This document shows positions 44,782 through 53,353 of a stretch of DNA of 64,000 nt, piece after piece. How positions within the stretch are numbered: the stretch's first letter is position 1; every line of letters starts with the position of its first letter. The position numbers and the translations under genes are program-made. A model generated the notes under the pieces. It saw only the letters and a program-made list of their open reading frames with translations. It was not told where the DNA came from and ran no database searches. This stretch comes from Sphingomonas sp. 67-36 (GTDB lineage: Bacteria > Pseudomonadota > Alphaproteobacteria > Sphingomonadales > Sphingomonadaceae): the NCBI GenBank assembly GCA_001897375.1, contig MKSU01000025.1:1-64000 (forward strand), written 5' to 3'.

Positions 44782-45066
44782 TCAATAGCCATAGCCGCGG
44801 TATCGCTCCCGCCGCTCATGACGACGGTCGTCGCGGCGCTCTTGGCGGTCGTGCCGATTGTTATACCGGTAATCGCGACGGTAATCGCCGCCGTGCTGCG
44901 CCCAGCGCTGCTGATAACCATAGCCTTGGCCGCCGTACCCGTAGTTGCCGCGATACTGGTGGCCGTAAGACGATCCGCCGCGATACCCGCCGCCGTAATG
45001 CTGCGCCATCGCAGCGGTCGGCACCGCTGTCGCAAGAACAGCCGCAGCGATCAGAAAGCGTTTCAT
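44782..45066 (-). CDS. Gly/Tyr/Arg-rich secreted protein
   Basis: 94 residues. Signal peptide ending AMA, then QHYGGGYRGGSSYGHQYRG and a strongly charged Arg/Asp/His tail (DRQERRDDRRHERRER). GAGGAG is eight bases before the ATG. Belongs to a group of small repetitive secreted proteins in this stretch. Function unknown. Confidence 0.68.
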   Translation of the reverse strand: MKRFLIAAAVLATAVPTAAMAQHYGGGYRGGSSYGHQYRGNYGYGGQGYGYQQRWAQHGGDYRRDYRYNNRHDRQERRDDRRHERRERYRGYGY

Positions 45067-45354
45067 GCTAAGTCTCCTCATGGTGTGGCGGGTCGCCACG
45101 CCTTAACAAAAGCTATGGAACGTCGGCCATGAACGGGGCGGGAATGATGCAGGCAGCTGCGGTTCATATTCCGTTCGAGAACAAGAGCTTCCGCGAGGTT
45201 TAAAGCGCAAGATGTGTCTGACAGCGAAGTCGCAGCCGGACCGCCGCTGCAACGCCAATCGGAACCTTTGGAAAGCTTACCCGCGCCCGAGATCATCGCA
45301 CGACGGGCGCAACTACTTTTAGCGATGCGATGAGGTTTCATTGAGCCCATGCGA

Positions 45355-45600
45355 TCAACGCGCCTCGACGACACACCGGACGACGGGACGGGCGCGCGAC
45401 GACGCACCATCCGCAGCCTGTGTCTTGTCCGAGGTTTGCGACGGCTGGTCCATTGATACGGGCACTTCGGGTCGAGCCCCCGGGGTCGAGCAGGGGACAT
45501 GAAGATACACGGGGCGCGGCGGCGGAGCAGCCGTCGTGCAACCGCCGATCGAGACGGCGAGAAATCCTCCTAGCAACGCCAGTTTGCGATAGCGCTTCAT
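45355..45600 (-). CDS. Small lipoprotein with VPC-TPGA motif
   Basis: 81 residues. Lipobox SIGGC, then Pro-rich sequence and VPCSTPGARPEVPV; ends RPVVRCVVEAR with a second Cys. The VPC-TPGA segment is shared with the lipoprotein at 40142, so they are paralogous. Of two adjacent ATGs (45603, 45600), the second has GGAGG six bases upstream. Function unknown. Confidence 0.68.
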   Translation of the reverse strand: MKRYRKLALLGGFLAVSIGGCTTAAPPPRPVYLHVPCSTPGARPEVPVSMDQPSQTSDKTQAADGASSRARPVVRCVVEAR

Positions 45601-45676
45601 CATCAACCTCCTCACCCGTCACTGCCTATTCTTGTCTGGCCCGAGATGCGCGAGGCGTGCGGGCGATACGATCGTG

Positions 45677-48229
45677 TCACGCCGTCTGGTCGCGGTAGGC
45701 GAGCAGTCTGAGCGCATTGATCACCACCAGCAGGGTGGAGCCTTCGTGCATGGCGACCGCGGGTCCAATGCCCAGGCCCAGGATCGTCGCTGGCACGAGG
45801 AGCGCGACCACGCCGAGGCTGACGAACACATTTTGCCGGATGATCGAACGCGTGCTGCGGCTCAGCCCCACCGCGAACGGAAGATGAGCGAGATCGTCGG
45901 CCATCAAGGCTACATCTGCTGTCTCGAGCGCGACGTCGGAGCCGGCTGCGCCCATGGCGATGCCGACGGTCGCGTTGGCCATTGCGGGCGCATCGTTCAC
46001 CCCGTCGCCGACCATCGCGACCTTGCCCTCTGCCCGAAGCTTCTTGATTGCCTCGACCTTGTCTTCGGGCATCAGATCACCCCAGGCCTCGTCGATGCCG
46101 ACCTCCCGCGCGATCGCCTCGGCGACCCTCTGGTTGTCGCCGGAAATCATGATCATGCGCGTCATGCCCAAGGCTCGCAGAGCATCGAGCGTCGTCCGGG
46201 CCGCCGCGCGCGGCGTATCCATCAGACCGATGACGCCCAGGTCACGATCGCCCTGACGCACGACCATCGTCGTGCGGCCGTCTCCGCGCAGCTGTTCGAC
46301 CGCTTCGGAAATCGGCATGGACAAGGCGGCGAACTCCTCGGTGCCGAACATCTCGGCCTTGCCGATCACGACGCGCTGCTGATCCACCGTTGCCGTGACG
46401 CCGCGGCCAGTGAGGCTCGCGATCTCGCTTGCGACCGGCAACTGCGCTTGCGCCAATCGCTCTTTGCCGTCCTTGACGATCGCCTGCGCCAACGGATGAT
46501 CGCTGAGGCTCTCGACCGCCACGGCGATGGCAAGCAACTGCATCTCTTCGACCCCCGGCGCGGGAACGATGTCCGTGATGCGCGGCTCACCCTTGGTGAG
46601 CGTGCCGGTCTTGTCGAACGCGATCGCCGTCAATGAGCCGAGGTTTTCAAGCGGGCCACCACCCTTAACCAGCACGCCGCCGCGCGCCGCGCGCGCGACG
46701 CCGGAAAGCACCGCGCTCGGAGTGGCGATCGCCAGCGCGCAGGGGCTTGCCGCCACGAGGACAGCCATCGCCCGGTAGAAGCTGACCCGGAACGGTTCGT
46801 CGATGACGACCCATGCGAAGAGCAACAGCACGGAGAGTACGAGGACAGCAGGCACGAACACGCGCTCGAAGCGATCGGTGAAACGCTGCGTCGGCGACTT
46901 CTGGGTTTCCGCCTCGCTCACCATCTTGACGACCTTGGCCAGCGCGCTTTCCGAGGAGAGCCGTGTGACCTCGACTTCCAGCGCGCCGCTGCCGTTGATC
47001 GTCCCGGCAAAAACGCGCGAGGAACCGTCGACCCGATCGGCCGCTTGCCGGGCGGCAGCCGGATCCTGGACCGGTCGCTTATCGACGGGGATGCTCTCCC
47101 CCGTTACCGGGGCCTGGTTGACGGCGCTAGTGCCGACCACCACGAAACCGTCGGCGGGCAGGCGCGCGTCCGGCCGCACGATCACGATATCGCCGACGAC
47201 GAGTTCCTCAACAGGAAGCTCGAGCGTCTGATCGCCGCGACGCACCATCGCGGTGCGCGGGGCCAGCTCCGCGAGCGCCTCGATGGCCCGTTTGGCCCGG
47301 CCCATCGCATAGTGTTCAAGCGCGTGGCCGAGGCTGAACAGGAAGAGGAGGAGCGCACCTTCCGCCCACGCCCCCAGGGCCGCGGCGCCCGCCGCGGCGA
47401 CCAGCATCAGCGTGTCAATCTCGAAGCGCTTCAGCCGCAGATTGTCGATGGCCTCTCGCACGGTGAAGAAGCCGCCGCAGAAATACGCGCCAAGGTAGAA
47501 GGCGAGGGGGGTCCATGCCGGAGCACCCGACACCAGCCGATCGATGGCGAACCCGATGCCGAGCAGGGCGCCGCAGATCAGCGCGAATATCAGCTCGGTG
47601 TTGGAGCCGAAAATGCCGCCATGGCTATGATCATGACCGGCGTGTCCGTTTTCACCGCTTTCGGGGCCGTGATCGTGCGTGTGATCTTGATGATCATGTT
47701 TTTTTTCGGCGTGGTCGTGATCGTGTCCGTCATGGCTTGGTGGGGACGGAGGCGAGCGTAAGTCGGCGGTTCGGCCGACCCCGGTTTCGCCAGCCGCCGT
47801 CATGCCATCGAGCGTTCGCCTGATAGTCGCTTCGTTCGTTAGCTGCCGGTCGAACTCGATCCGAACCAGCCCCGAAGCGCTCGCCTCCGCCTCCAACACC
47901 CCCGGCAAGGCTTTGAGGCGGTCTCCGATCGTTCGCGCGCGCCGCTGATGCGGTTGGCCGCCAAGCTTCCAGACGGCATGGCCGTAGCGCGACGTGATCT
48001 GCGCGCCCGCACTCGTCACCAACTCACGCAGCCGGGCAAGCGGAAGCTCCTGGGCATTGTAGTGGACGCACAGCGTCGCTTCGGTTTGCGCATCTCCGGA
48101 TCGCACATGCGCATCCTCGATGCCTGCGCGTCCTTGCAAGCTCGCGAGCAGTCGCGCCACGCAGGCGTCGGCCGCGTCTTCCACCTCTGGCAGCGCGATC
48201 GCGAGATCCAGTGCGACCTTGTCAGTCAT
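45677..48229 (-). CDS. P1B-type heavy-metal ATPase (SPC type)
   Basis: 850 residues. Two N-terminal ferredoxin-like domains without CxxC, then a His/Asp-rich segment (HDGHDHDHAEKKHDHQDHTH, about 163-200), then the P1B core: SPCALAIATP in helix 6, DKTGTLTKGEP phosphorylation site, HP in SDHPLAQ, GDGVNDAPA, and HEGSTLLVVINALRLL. SPC and HEG(S/G)T are the marks of P1B-4 pumps (Co, Zn, Cd). Last gene of the second metal operon; its start overlaps the small helical gene by 8 bp. Confidence 0.92.
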   Translation of the reverse strand: MTDKVALDLAIALPEVEDAADACVARLLASLQGRAGIEDAHVRSGDAQTEATLCVHYNAQELPLARLRELVTSAGAQITSRYGHAVWKLGGQPHQRRARTIGDRLKALPGVLEAEASASGLVRIEFDRQLTNEATIRRTLDGMTAAGETGVGRTADLRSPPSPPSHDGHDHDHAEKKHDHQDHTHDHGPESGENGHAGHDHSHGGIFGSNTELIFALICGALLGIGFAIDRLVSGAPAWTPLAFYLGAYFCGGFFTVREAIDNLRLKRFEIDTLMLVAAAGAAALGAWAEGALLLFLFSLGHALEHYAMGRAKRAIEALAELAPRTAMVRRGDQTLELPVEELVVGDIVIVRPDARLPADGFVVVGTSAVNQAPVTGESIPVDKRPVQDPAAARQAADRVDGSSRVFAGTINGSGALEVEVTRLSSESALAKVVKMVSEAETQKSPTQRFTDRFERVFVPAVLVLSVLLLFAWVVIDEPFRVSFYRAMAVLVAASPCALAIATPSAVLSGVARAARGGVLVKGGGPLENLGSLTAIAFDKTGTLTKGEPRITDIVPAPGVEEMQLLAIAVAVESLSDHPLAQAIVKDGKERLAQAQLPVASEIASLTGRGVTATVDQQRVVIGKAEMFGTEEFAALSMPISEAVEQLRGDGRTTMVVRQGDRDLGVIGLMDTPRAAARTTLDALRALGMTRMIMISGDNQRVAEAIAREVGIDEAWGDLMPEDKVEAIKKLRAEGKVAMVGDGVNDAPAMANATVGIAMGAAGSDVALETADVALMADDLAHLPFAVGLSRSTRSIIRQNVFVSLGVVALLVPATILGLGIGPAVAMHEGSTLLVVINALRLLAYRDQTA

Positions 48230-48458
48230 TCTTCTTCTCCTCGTCGTCGGCCGCTCCCTCGCCCGGGGGCGGCGACTTGTCGTATAGGCGTTCGAGATAA
48301 GCTTCCGCGAGCGCGACATGCGCGGCCACGACCTCCGCCCGGGTCGCCTTTTGCGCCATCTCGAGCTCCGCTTCGGCACGGCGCTGCCAATAGGCGGCAT
48401 CATCCTCGTCTATGAGACTGGCGGACTCAGGCGCGGTGTTGGGTTGATCAGTCGGCAT
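48222..48458 (-). CDS. Small acidic helical protein (intact paralogue)
   Basis: 78 residues: DDAAYWQRRAEAELEMAQKA, then TRAEVVAAHVALAEAYLERL, a single amphipathic helical repeat, and an acidic tail (EGAADDEEKKND). Not recognised as a named family. Related to the frameshifted gene at 11457-11719. It overlaps MgtC at the start (11 bp) and the ATPase at the end (8 bp), so it is embedded in the operon. Possibly an adaptor for a metal transporter. Confidence 0.72.
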   Translation of the reverse strand: MPTDQPNTAPESASLIDEDDAAYWQRRAEAELEMAQKATRAEVVAAHVALAEAYLERLYDKSPPPGEGAADDEEKKND

Positions 48459-48897
48459 CGTTGTTGATCCTCGGTAAATGGCGTTCGCCTAGGCGGATGA
48501 CGGTCACGACCAAGATCCCGAGGGCGGTCGTCGCGAGCACGATCGTGTATTGGCCCGCGCCGGCGGCGATGCCGACCGCGGTCGTCAGCCACAGATTGGC
48601 TGCCGAGGTGACATTGCGGACCTGGTCCTTGGCGACAAAAATCAGGCCCGCGGCGATAAAGCCGATCGCCTGGGCCAGACCCTGCACGACGCGAAGCGGA
48701 TCCGTGCGGGTCTGCCCGTCCGCATCGAGACTTTCATGAAGAAGCAGAGCGGAGAGCGTGATCGCCGCTGCGCTCAGTCCGACCAGCGCATGGGTGCGAA
48801 GCCCCGCCGGCACGCCACGAATCTCGCGGTCCAATCCGAGCAACAGCCCCACAAGGGTCGCACAACCGAGCCGAATAAAGATATCGGTCAAGCTCAT
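48448..48897 (-). CDS. MgtC/SapB-family membrane protein
   Basis: 149 residues, four to five helices. GLLLGLDREIRGVPAGLRTH is the MgtC signature (R-E-x-RxxxAGLRTH), and GLIFVAKDQVRNVTSAANLW follows, also typical. Lacks the C-terminal ACT-like domain of Salmonella MgtC, as do many family members. These affect magnesium homeostasis and F-ATPase. Ends inside the next gene. Confidence 0.88.
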   Translation of the reverse strand: MSLTDIFIRLGCATLVGLLLGLDREIRGVPAGLRTHALVGLSAAAITLSALLLHESLDADGQTRTDPLRVVQGLAQAIGFIAAGLIFVAKDQVRNVTSAANLWLTTAVGIAAGAGQYTIVLATTALGILVVTVIRLGERHLPRINNDAD

Positions 48898-48946
48898 AGC
48901 GCAATGGTGCTCCGCAGTGAGTTTGGGAAGACGGCGATCATTGGGG

Positions 48947-49864
48947 TCACCGATGAAATATCTGCGCGGCGTCGTGCGCCGTCCGTTCGGTCTGGATCGT
49001 CACATGGTCGATGCCGAAGCTCTGCTTGAGGACGTTGGCTGCAGCGGTCCGGATCGCGTCCTCATCGCCGCCGCCGATGCGAAGGTGCGCCGTGCAGCTC
49101 GCGTCGGTCGATGACATCGACCAGACATGCAAATCGTGGACATCCTCGACCCCCGGCACGCGCGTCAGTGCGGCCCTCACGTCGGGCAGGCTTGTTCCAG
49201 TGGGAACACCTTCGAGCAGCACGTTCGCGGTGTCGCGCAGCAGGATCCAGGTGCGCGGAAGCACCCACAGGCCGATGCCGACCGCGACGACCGGGTCGAC
49301 CCATTGCCAACCGGTAAAGCGGATCGCGAGCGCGCCCGCGATGACCCCGACCGAACCCAGCATGTCGGCCCAGACCTCGAGATAGGCGCCTTTGACATTC
49401 AGGCTCTTGTCCTTGCCCGCCATCAACAGCCGCATCGAAACAAGATTCACGATCAGGCCGAAGATGGCGACGATGAGCATGCCGGTGGACTGAACGACCT
49501 CGGGCTTTTGGAACCGCTTGATCGCCTCGACGAGAACATAGATCGCCACGGCGAAGAGCAGCAGCGCGTTGAATGCCGCGGCCAGAATCTCAAAGCGTTT
49601 GTACCCGAAGGTCCGTTTGTCATCCGCCGCGCGGCCGCCGATCCGGATTGCGAGCAGCGCGATCGCGAGCGCCGCAACATCGGTCATCATGTGCGCCGCG
49701 TCGGAAAGAAGCGCCAGGCTATTGAACACGAATGACCCGACAACCTCGGCGATGAGGAAGGTCGTCGTCAGAATCAACGCTAGCGTTAGCATTTTTGTGT
49801 TGGCGCCGGCGGTATGGTCGTGCGCATGACCGGCTTGATTATCGCTCGTCGCCGTCTCGGCCAT
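48947..49864 (-). CDS. CDF cation diffusion facilitator
   Basis: 305 residues. N-terminal His-rich tail (GHAHDHTAG), six helices, LLSDAAHMMTDVAALAIALL (the HxxxD/DxxxD zinc site of CDF transporters), and a C-terminal cytoplasmic domain with DLHVWSMSS. Exports Zn or Cd to the periplasm by proton antiport. GGAG is near the ATG. CzcD/ZitB group. Confidence 0.92.
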   Translation of the reverse strand: MAETATSDNQAGHAHDHTAGANTKMLTLALILTTTFLIAEVVGSFVFNSLALLSDAAHMMTDVAALAIALLAIRIGGRAADDKRTFGYKRFEILAAAFNALLLFAVAIYVLVEAIKRFQKPEVVQSTGMLIVAIFGLIVNLVSMRLLMAGKDKSLNVKGAYLEVWADMLGSVGVIAGALAIRFTGWQWVDPVVAVGIGLWVLPRTWILLRDTANVLLEGVPTGTSLPDVRAALTRVPGVEDVHDLHVWSMSSTDASCTAHLRIGGGDEDAIRTAAANVLKQSFGIDHVTIQTERTAHDAAQIFHR

Positions 49865-49905
49865 GTCCGGTCTCCGTGCTACCGAATTGTTGTTTGCTGG
49901 AGCTG

Positions 49906-50364
49906 TCACAGACACCCCCGCGTAAGCAGACTTTTAGCGATCGACAGGTACGTGCCAGCGCCAATCGCGACAGCCATTCCCACCAGCGCCAGATCGTCCG
50001 CGCTGATCAGGAGGCGGCGCGCCGCTGCCGCACGCGCGATCATTGCAAGTCGAACAAACAGATAGAGAGTCGCGACGACGCAGATCAGCGCGAGGGCGTC
50101 GGCGATCCGCGCCGTGACGCAGAAGCGTTCGTGCCGATGAACCGCGAGCGCGAGCAGCACGATAGTGGGCGGTAATGGAAGCAGCGACAGCGCGCACAGA
50201 TACCAGATCTGTCGGTCGCACCGGCGTGGTCGACCCTTCTTCCACGACGGATCCACCCGGGCGTTACCTGTTCCCGCTGGCGGCTGCGCCGATACGCCTG
50301 CGGCAAGCGCTATGGAAAGACCGCCAACAAGGGTCTGGTTGAGGAAGGGGATGAAGCTCCTCAT
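49906..50364 (-). CDS. Membrane hypothetical protein of the metal operon
   Basis: 152 residues. Signal-like N-terminus, then a basic stretch (KKGRPRRCDRQ), and three to four helices (YLCALSLLPLPPTIVLLALA, ALALICVVATLYLFVRLAM). No family known. It starts one base after the Nramp stop and ends 41 bp before the CDF gene, so it is part of the operon. Confidence 0.6.
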   Translation of the reverse strand: MRSFIPFLNQTLVGGLSIALAAGVSAQPPAGTGNARVDPSWKKGRPRRCDRQIWYLCALSLLPLPPTIVLLALAVHRHERFCVTARIADALALICVVATLYLFVRLAMIARAAAARRLLISADDLALVGMAVAIGAGTYLSIAKSLLTRGCL

Positions 50365-50365
50365 C

Positions 50366-51757
50366 TCAGGATGCGCCGGTGAGACGGGGCAAAAGAGACA
50401 AGACCAGCATGCCACTTACGCACAACGTCATGATCAACGTCGCCGTCCAGCCCAGCAGCTGAAGGGGGCGGCCGATCACCCACCGTCCCATGACGTCCGA
50501 ACGACGCGCCATCAGCATCATCGCCGCCATGACCGGAACCGCGACGACGCCGTTAAGGACGGCGCTCCAGAACAATGCCTGGATCGGATTTATCGGGGCG
50601 AGATTGAGCAAGGTTCCTAGTGCGGTCGCAACCGCGATGGTCCCGTAGAATGCGCGCGCCTCCAGCGGCCGGCGGCCAAGTCCGACCGGCCACTGCCCCG
50701 CCTCGCCGACGGCGTAGGCCGCCGAGCCGGCGAGCACGGGGACGGCAAGAAGTCCGGTGCCGATGACGCCCGCCGCAAACAGCGCAAAGGCATAGGGGCC
50801 GGCGACGGGACGCAGGGCTTCCGCAGCTTGCGCGGAGGTCTCGATGGTCGACGCGCCCGACTTTGCGGCCACGGCGGCCATCGAAATCAGGATCGCCAGC
50901 GCGATCAGGTTTGAGATCGCCATCCCGACCATAGTGTCGAGCCGGATGCGGCCAAGCGCCGCCACGCCGCCGTTCCGGTCCTTCACAAGAGGCTTGCGAC
51001 GAGGCTCCTCGTGCAGGTCTTCCACCTCCTGGCTGGCTTGCCAGAAAAAAAGATAAGGACTGATCGTCGTGCCGAGAATTGCGACGAGCGCGGTGAGATA
51101 GCCGGCGTTCCACTGCAGCCGGGGAACAACAAGGCTCTTGAGAACATCGCGCCACGAAATATCGATCAGGACCGCGCAAATAACGTAGGCCAGCAGCGTG
51201 GCGGCGAGCCATTTCAGTACAGACACATAGCGCTGATATTGGAGGAGAATCTGCATCGCGATCGACACGCCAGCAAATGCGAACACAAGTGCGAACTGAT
51301 TGCCTCCGACAAGCAGCCGCGCGGCGTCCGCCATGGCGCCGAGGTCGGCGCCGATATTGATCGTGTTGGCCACGATCAACAGCCCAACCAGCACCTGCAG
51401 CAGCGTGTTCGGATAATGGCGTCGCAGATTCCCGGCGATTCCGTGTCCCGTCGTGCGCCCGATGCGGGCGCTGATGATCTGAACGGCCGACATCAACGGG
51501 TAGGTGAACAGCAACGACCAGCTGAGCCCCAGCCCGAATTGCGCACCCGCCTGGCTGTAGGTCGCGATGCCGCTGGGATCGTCGTCTGAGGCGCCGGTGA
51601 CCAAGCCAGGTCCGAGCAGCTCGAAGAGCCGCGGCTTCGTGGGCTCGATGACCGCGCTCGGTGCTTCGTCGCCCAGTGCGTTGTCGTTGACAGCGTGACC
51701 GCCAACGCCGTCCTTGCCACTGATACGCGGACCGCCACCGTTCTCAGGATCGGTCAT
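50366..51757 (-). CDS. Nramp-family divalent metal transporter
   Basis: 463 residues, about eleven helices. LLGPGLVTGASDDDPSGIAT and YSQAGAQFG occupy helix 1 where Nramp/MntH proteins have DPGN; here DPSG. This variant marks Nramp-related transporters whose metal choice (Mn, Fe, Mg or others) can differ. Start fixed by the ATGA overlap with the upstream gene. Takes up divalent metal by proton symport, in an operon otherwise mostly for export. Confidence 0.85.
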   Translation of the reverse strand: MTDPENGGGPRISGKDGVGGHAVNDNALGDEAPSAVIEPTKPRLFELLGPGLVTGASDDDPSGIATYSQAGAQFGLGLSWSLLFTYPLMSAVQIISARIGRTTGHGIAGNLRRHYPNTLLQVLVGLLIVANTINIGADLGAMADAARLLVGGNQFALVFAFAGVSIAMQILLQYQRYVSVLKWLAATLLAYVICAVLIDISWRDVLKSLVVPRLQWNAGYLTALVAILGTTISPYLFFWQASQEVEDLHEEPRRKPLVKDRNGGVAALGRIRLDTMVGMAISNLIALAILISMAAVAAKSGASTIETSAQAAEALRPVAGPYAFALFAAGVIGTGLLAVPVLAGSAAYAVGEAGQWPVGLGRRPLEARAFYGTIAVATALGTLLNLAPINPIQALFWSAVLNGVVAVPVMAAMMLMARRSDVMGRWVIGRPLQLLGWTATLIMTLCVSGMLVLSLLPRLTGAS

Positions 51758-52167
51758 GAGCAGCGCCATGCGATGAGTTGGACGGCGATGGCTACAGCCG
51801 AGACGAAACCGGCAATGCCGAGCACCCAAAGCCGCACAATGAGCAGCCGCGGGATGTCGCTAGGCGCTGCGAGCCACGTCAGCGTACTGACGACCGTACC
51901 TGCCATGTAGTAGGAGGCCAACAGCTCCAGCGAGCCGGCCGAGACCACCACTTCGATCCAAGATAGGCAAGTTCGCTTGGCGAGTGCGAATACGGTGAGC
52001 GTAGCACCGCCGACGAAGACAGGCCAGATTACCAAGCTGCGGAAATGCGCGACGCGACGTTCAATCCTGATGGCGGGTGCGGGACGTCGAAGCGCACTCC
52101 GCTCAATGGACGGGCGCTGGTTCGCCGTTTTCCCACGATAGCCGTTAGCGTCGCCCGACCTCGTCAC
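51754..52167 (-). CDS. Small membrane protein coupled to Nramp
   Basis: About 137 residues from GTG 52167. Basic N-terminus, then three to four helices (LVIWPVFVGGATLTVFALA, WIEVVVSAGSLELLASYYMA, LLIVRLWVLGIAGFVSAVAI). No family known. The start is uncertain: this GTG overlaps the stop of an upstream frame by four bases. Its stop overlaps the Nramp start. Confidence 0.5.
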   Translation of the reverse strand: MTRSGDANGYRGKTANQRPSIERSALRRPAPAIRIERRVAHFRSLVIWPVFVGGATLTVFALAKRTCLSWIEVVVSAGSLELLASYYMAGTVVSTLTWLAAPSDIPRLLIVRLWVLGIAGFVSAVAIAVQLIAWRCS

Positions 52168-52688
52168 GCGAACTTTCCGGCGCTCAGGCCGCCCCCGCTG
52201 GGAGCGCTTGCAGTGGGGCGAGCTCTTCTCAATCGTCTTAGCGACGGAGCGCCAATGGCGGGGCTGCGTGTTTCGCCGTGGGCGGGGTGGGGGCAGGGGG
52301 AAACCCGCACCCACGGCGTGGTCCCTCCGTGTTGACGCGACGTTCGTCTCTTGTGGATCGAGGACGTCTTGCCGCCAGCGAGCGGAGTACCAAACTTGTA
52401 TATGGGAGAACCAAGCGAGCGCATTTGAGCGCGATAACGAGGAAGATTTTTCGCACGCCGCGGGCGTCTAGGCCGGCCTGCGACCCCGCGACCGGTGTCA
52501 ATGCGCTGGAGCGCCCGCATGCAGGCCCGAGGCGACACCTCAACGGGACCGATGACGCCCGTTTCTTGGTTGAGCCGCTGGGATCTCTCGCGAGAAGGCG
52601 CATGGCCGCCACGGGCAAGCGCGAGGCGCACGATGCTGTCGCTGTCGCTCGTTGTTTCCGCAACGATACGGAAAATAAGGTCTGCCAC
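52164..52688 (-). CDS. Possible hypothetical gene, N-terminal part protein-like
   Basis: 174 codons from GTG 52688. The first 65 residues look coding (ADLIFRIVAETTSDSDSIV, LNQETGVIGPVEVSP), with a codon-position GC pattern (about 70/45/70 percent) like real genes here. The rest is Arg/Pro/Ser-rich and looks non-coding. The end overlaps the next GTG by four bases. Could be a degraded gene with an extended tail. Confidence 0.33.
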   Translation of the reverse strand: MADLIFRIVAETTSDSDSIVRLALARGGHAPSRERSQRLNQETGVIGPVEVSPRACMRALQRIDTGRGVAGRPRRPRRAKNLPRYRAQMRSLGSPIYKFGTPLAGGKTSSIHKRRTSRQHGGTTPWVRVSPCPHPAHGETRSPAIGAPSLRRLRRARPTASAPSGGGLSAGKFA

Positions 52689-52748
52689 CGAGGGGCCCTT
52701 CGACTAAACATGACGGTGCGACCGCCTGAAGGCGGCGCGTCGGCGCGC

Positions 52749-53141
52749 TTAGGCTTGGGGTGGGCGCTCCGGTCCTGCGACAGGCTGGCCCTCGGCAAAC
52801 CGCTCGTAGGTCCAGCCCGGAAGTGGACCGCAGGCTGGTACGGCGGCGGACAGATCGTTGCCGGTATCGATCGCGATTTGCGAATGACCGCAGTGGGCGT
52901 GCTGGCAAATAGCCGCATGACGCGGCCGGTTCACGGGCTTCTTCGTCGGCTCCGGCACGTTGCGAAGTGCCTCGGAAACCTGGTTCGCGCCGACGATGGA
53001 AGCAGCGGCCACTCGAGCCGGGGCCAGATCAGCTTGAAGGCAAGCCGCTTCGGACATCGCCGGAAGGAGCAGCGCCGCCAGCACGGTCAGCGCGACCAAT
53101 GCTCGCCACCGCCACCGATCCAGGCATGCTCCGATCGTCAT
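52749..53141 (-). CDS. Periplasmic His/Cys protein (relative of 30039 gene)
   Basis: 130 residues. Signal peptide or anchor (about 10-30), then ACLQADLAPARV and a metal-site-like CQHAHCGHSQI. Shares the (A)xCLQ start and H-x-HC-x-HSQI-like motif with the leader protein of the czc operon. Likely the first gene of the second metal operon, as its relative is in the first. Function unknown. Confidence 0.62.
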   Translation of the reverse strand: MTIGACLDRWRWRALVALTVLAALLLPAMSEAACLQADLAPARVAAASIVGANQVSEALRNVPEPTKKPVNRPRHAAICQHAHCGHSQIAIDTGNDLSAAVPACGPLPGWTYERFAEGQPVAGPERPPQA

Positions 53142-53353
53142 CCGCTCCCTTCATCGACCAGAATGGCCCGATTAAAAGGCTGATAACGAACCTATCGTGG
53201 TTTGTAGAGCAGAATCTCACCTCTCCAGCGACAGCTAGTATCGACCCGCCGCGACGGGCGCCGGTCGAGCACTATGCCACCAATATGCAGGCGATCGGTT
53301 ATACCTGTCCAGGTTCGAGCGTCCGTCATCGAGACCTGTCTGTAGGAGTGGGA

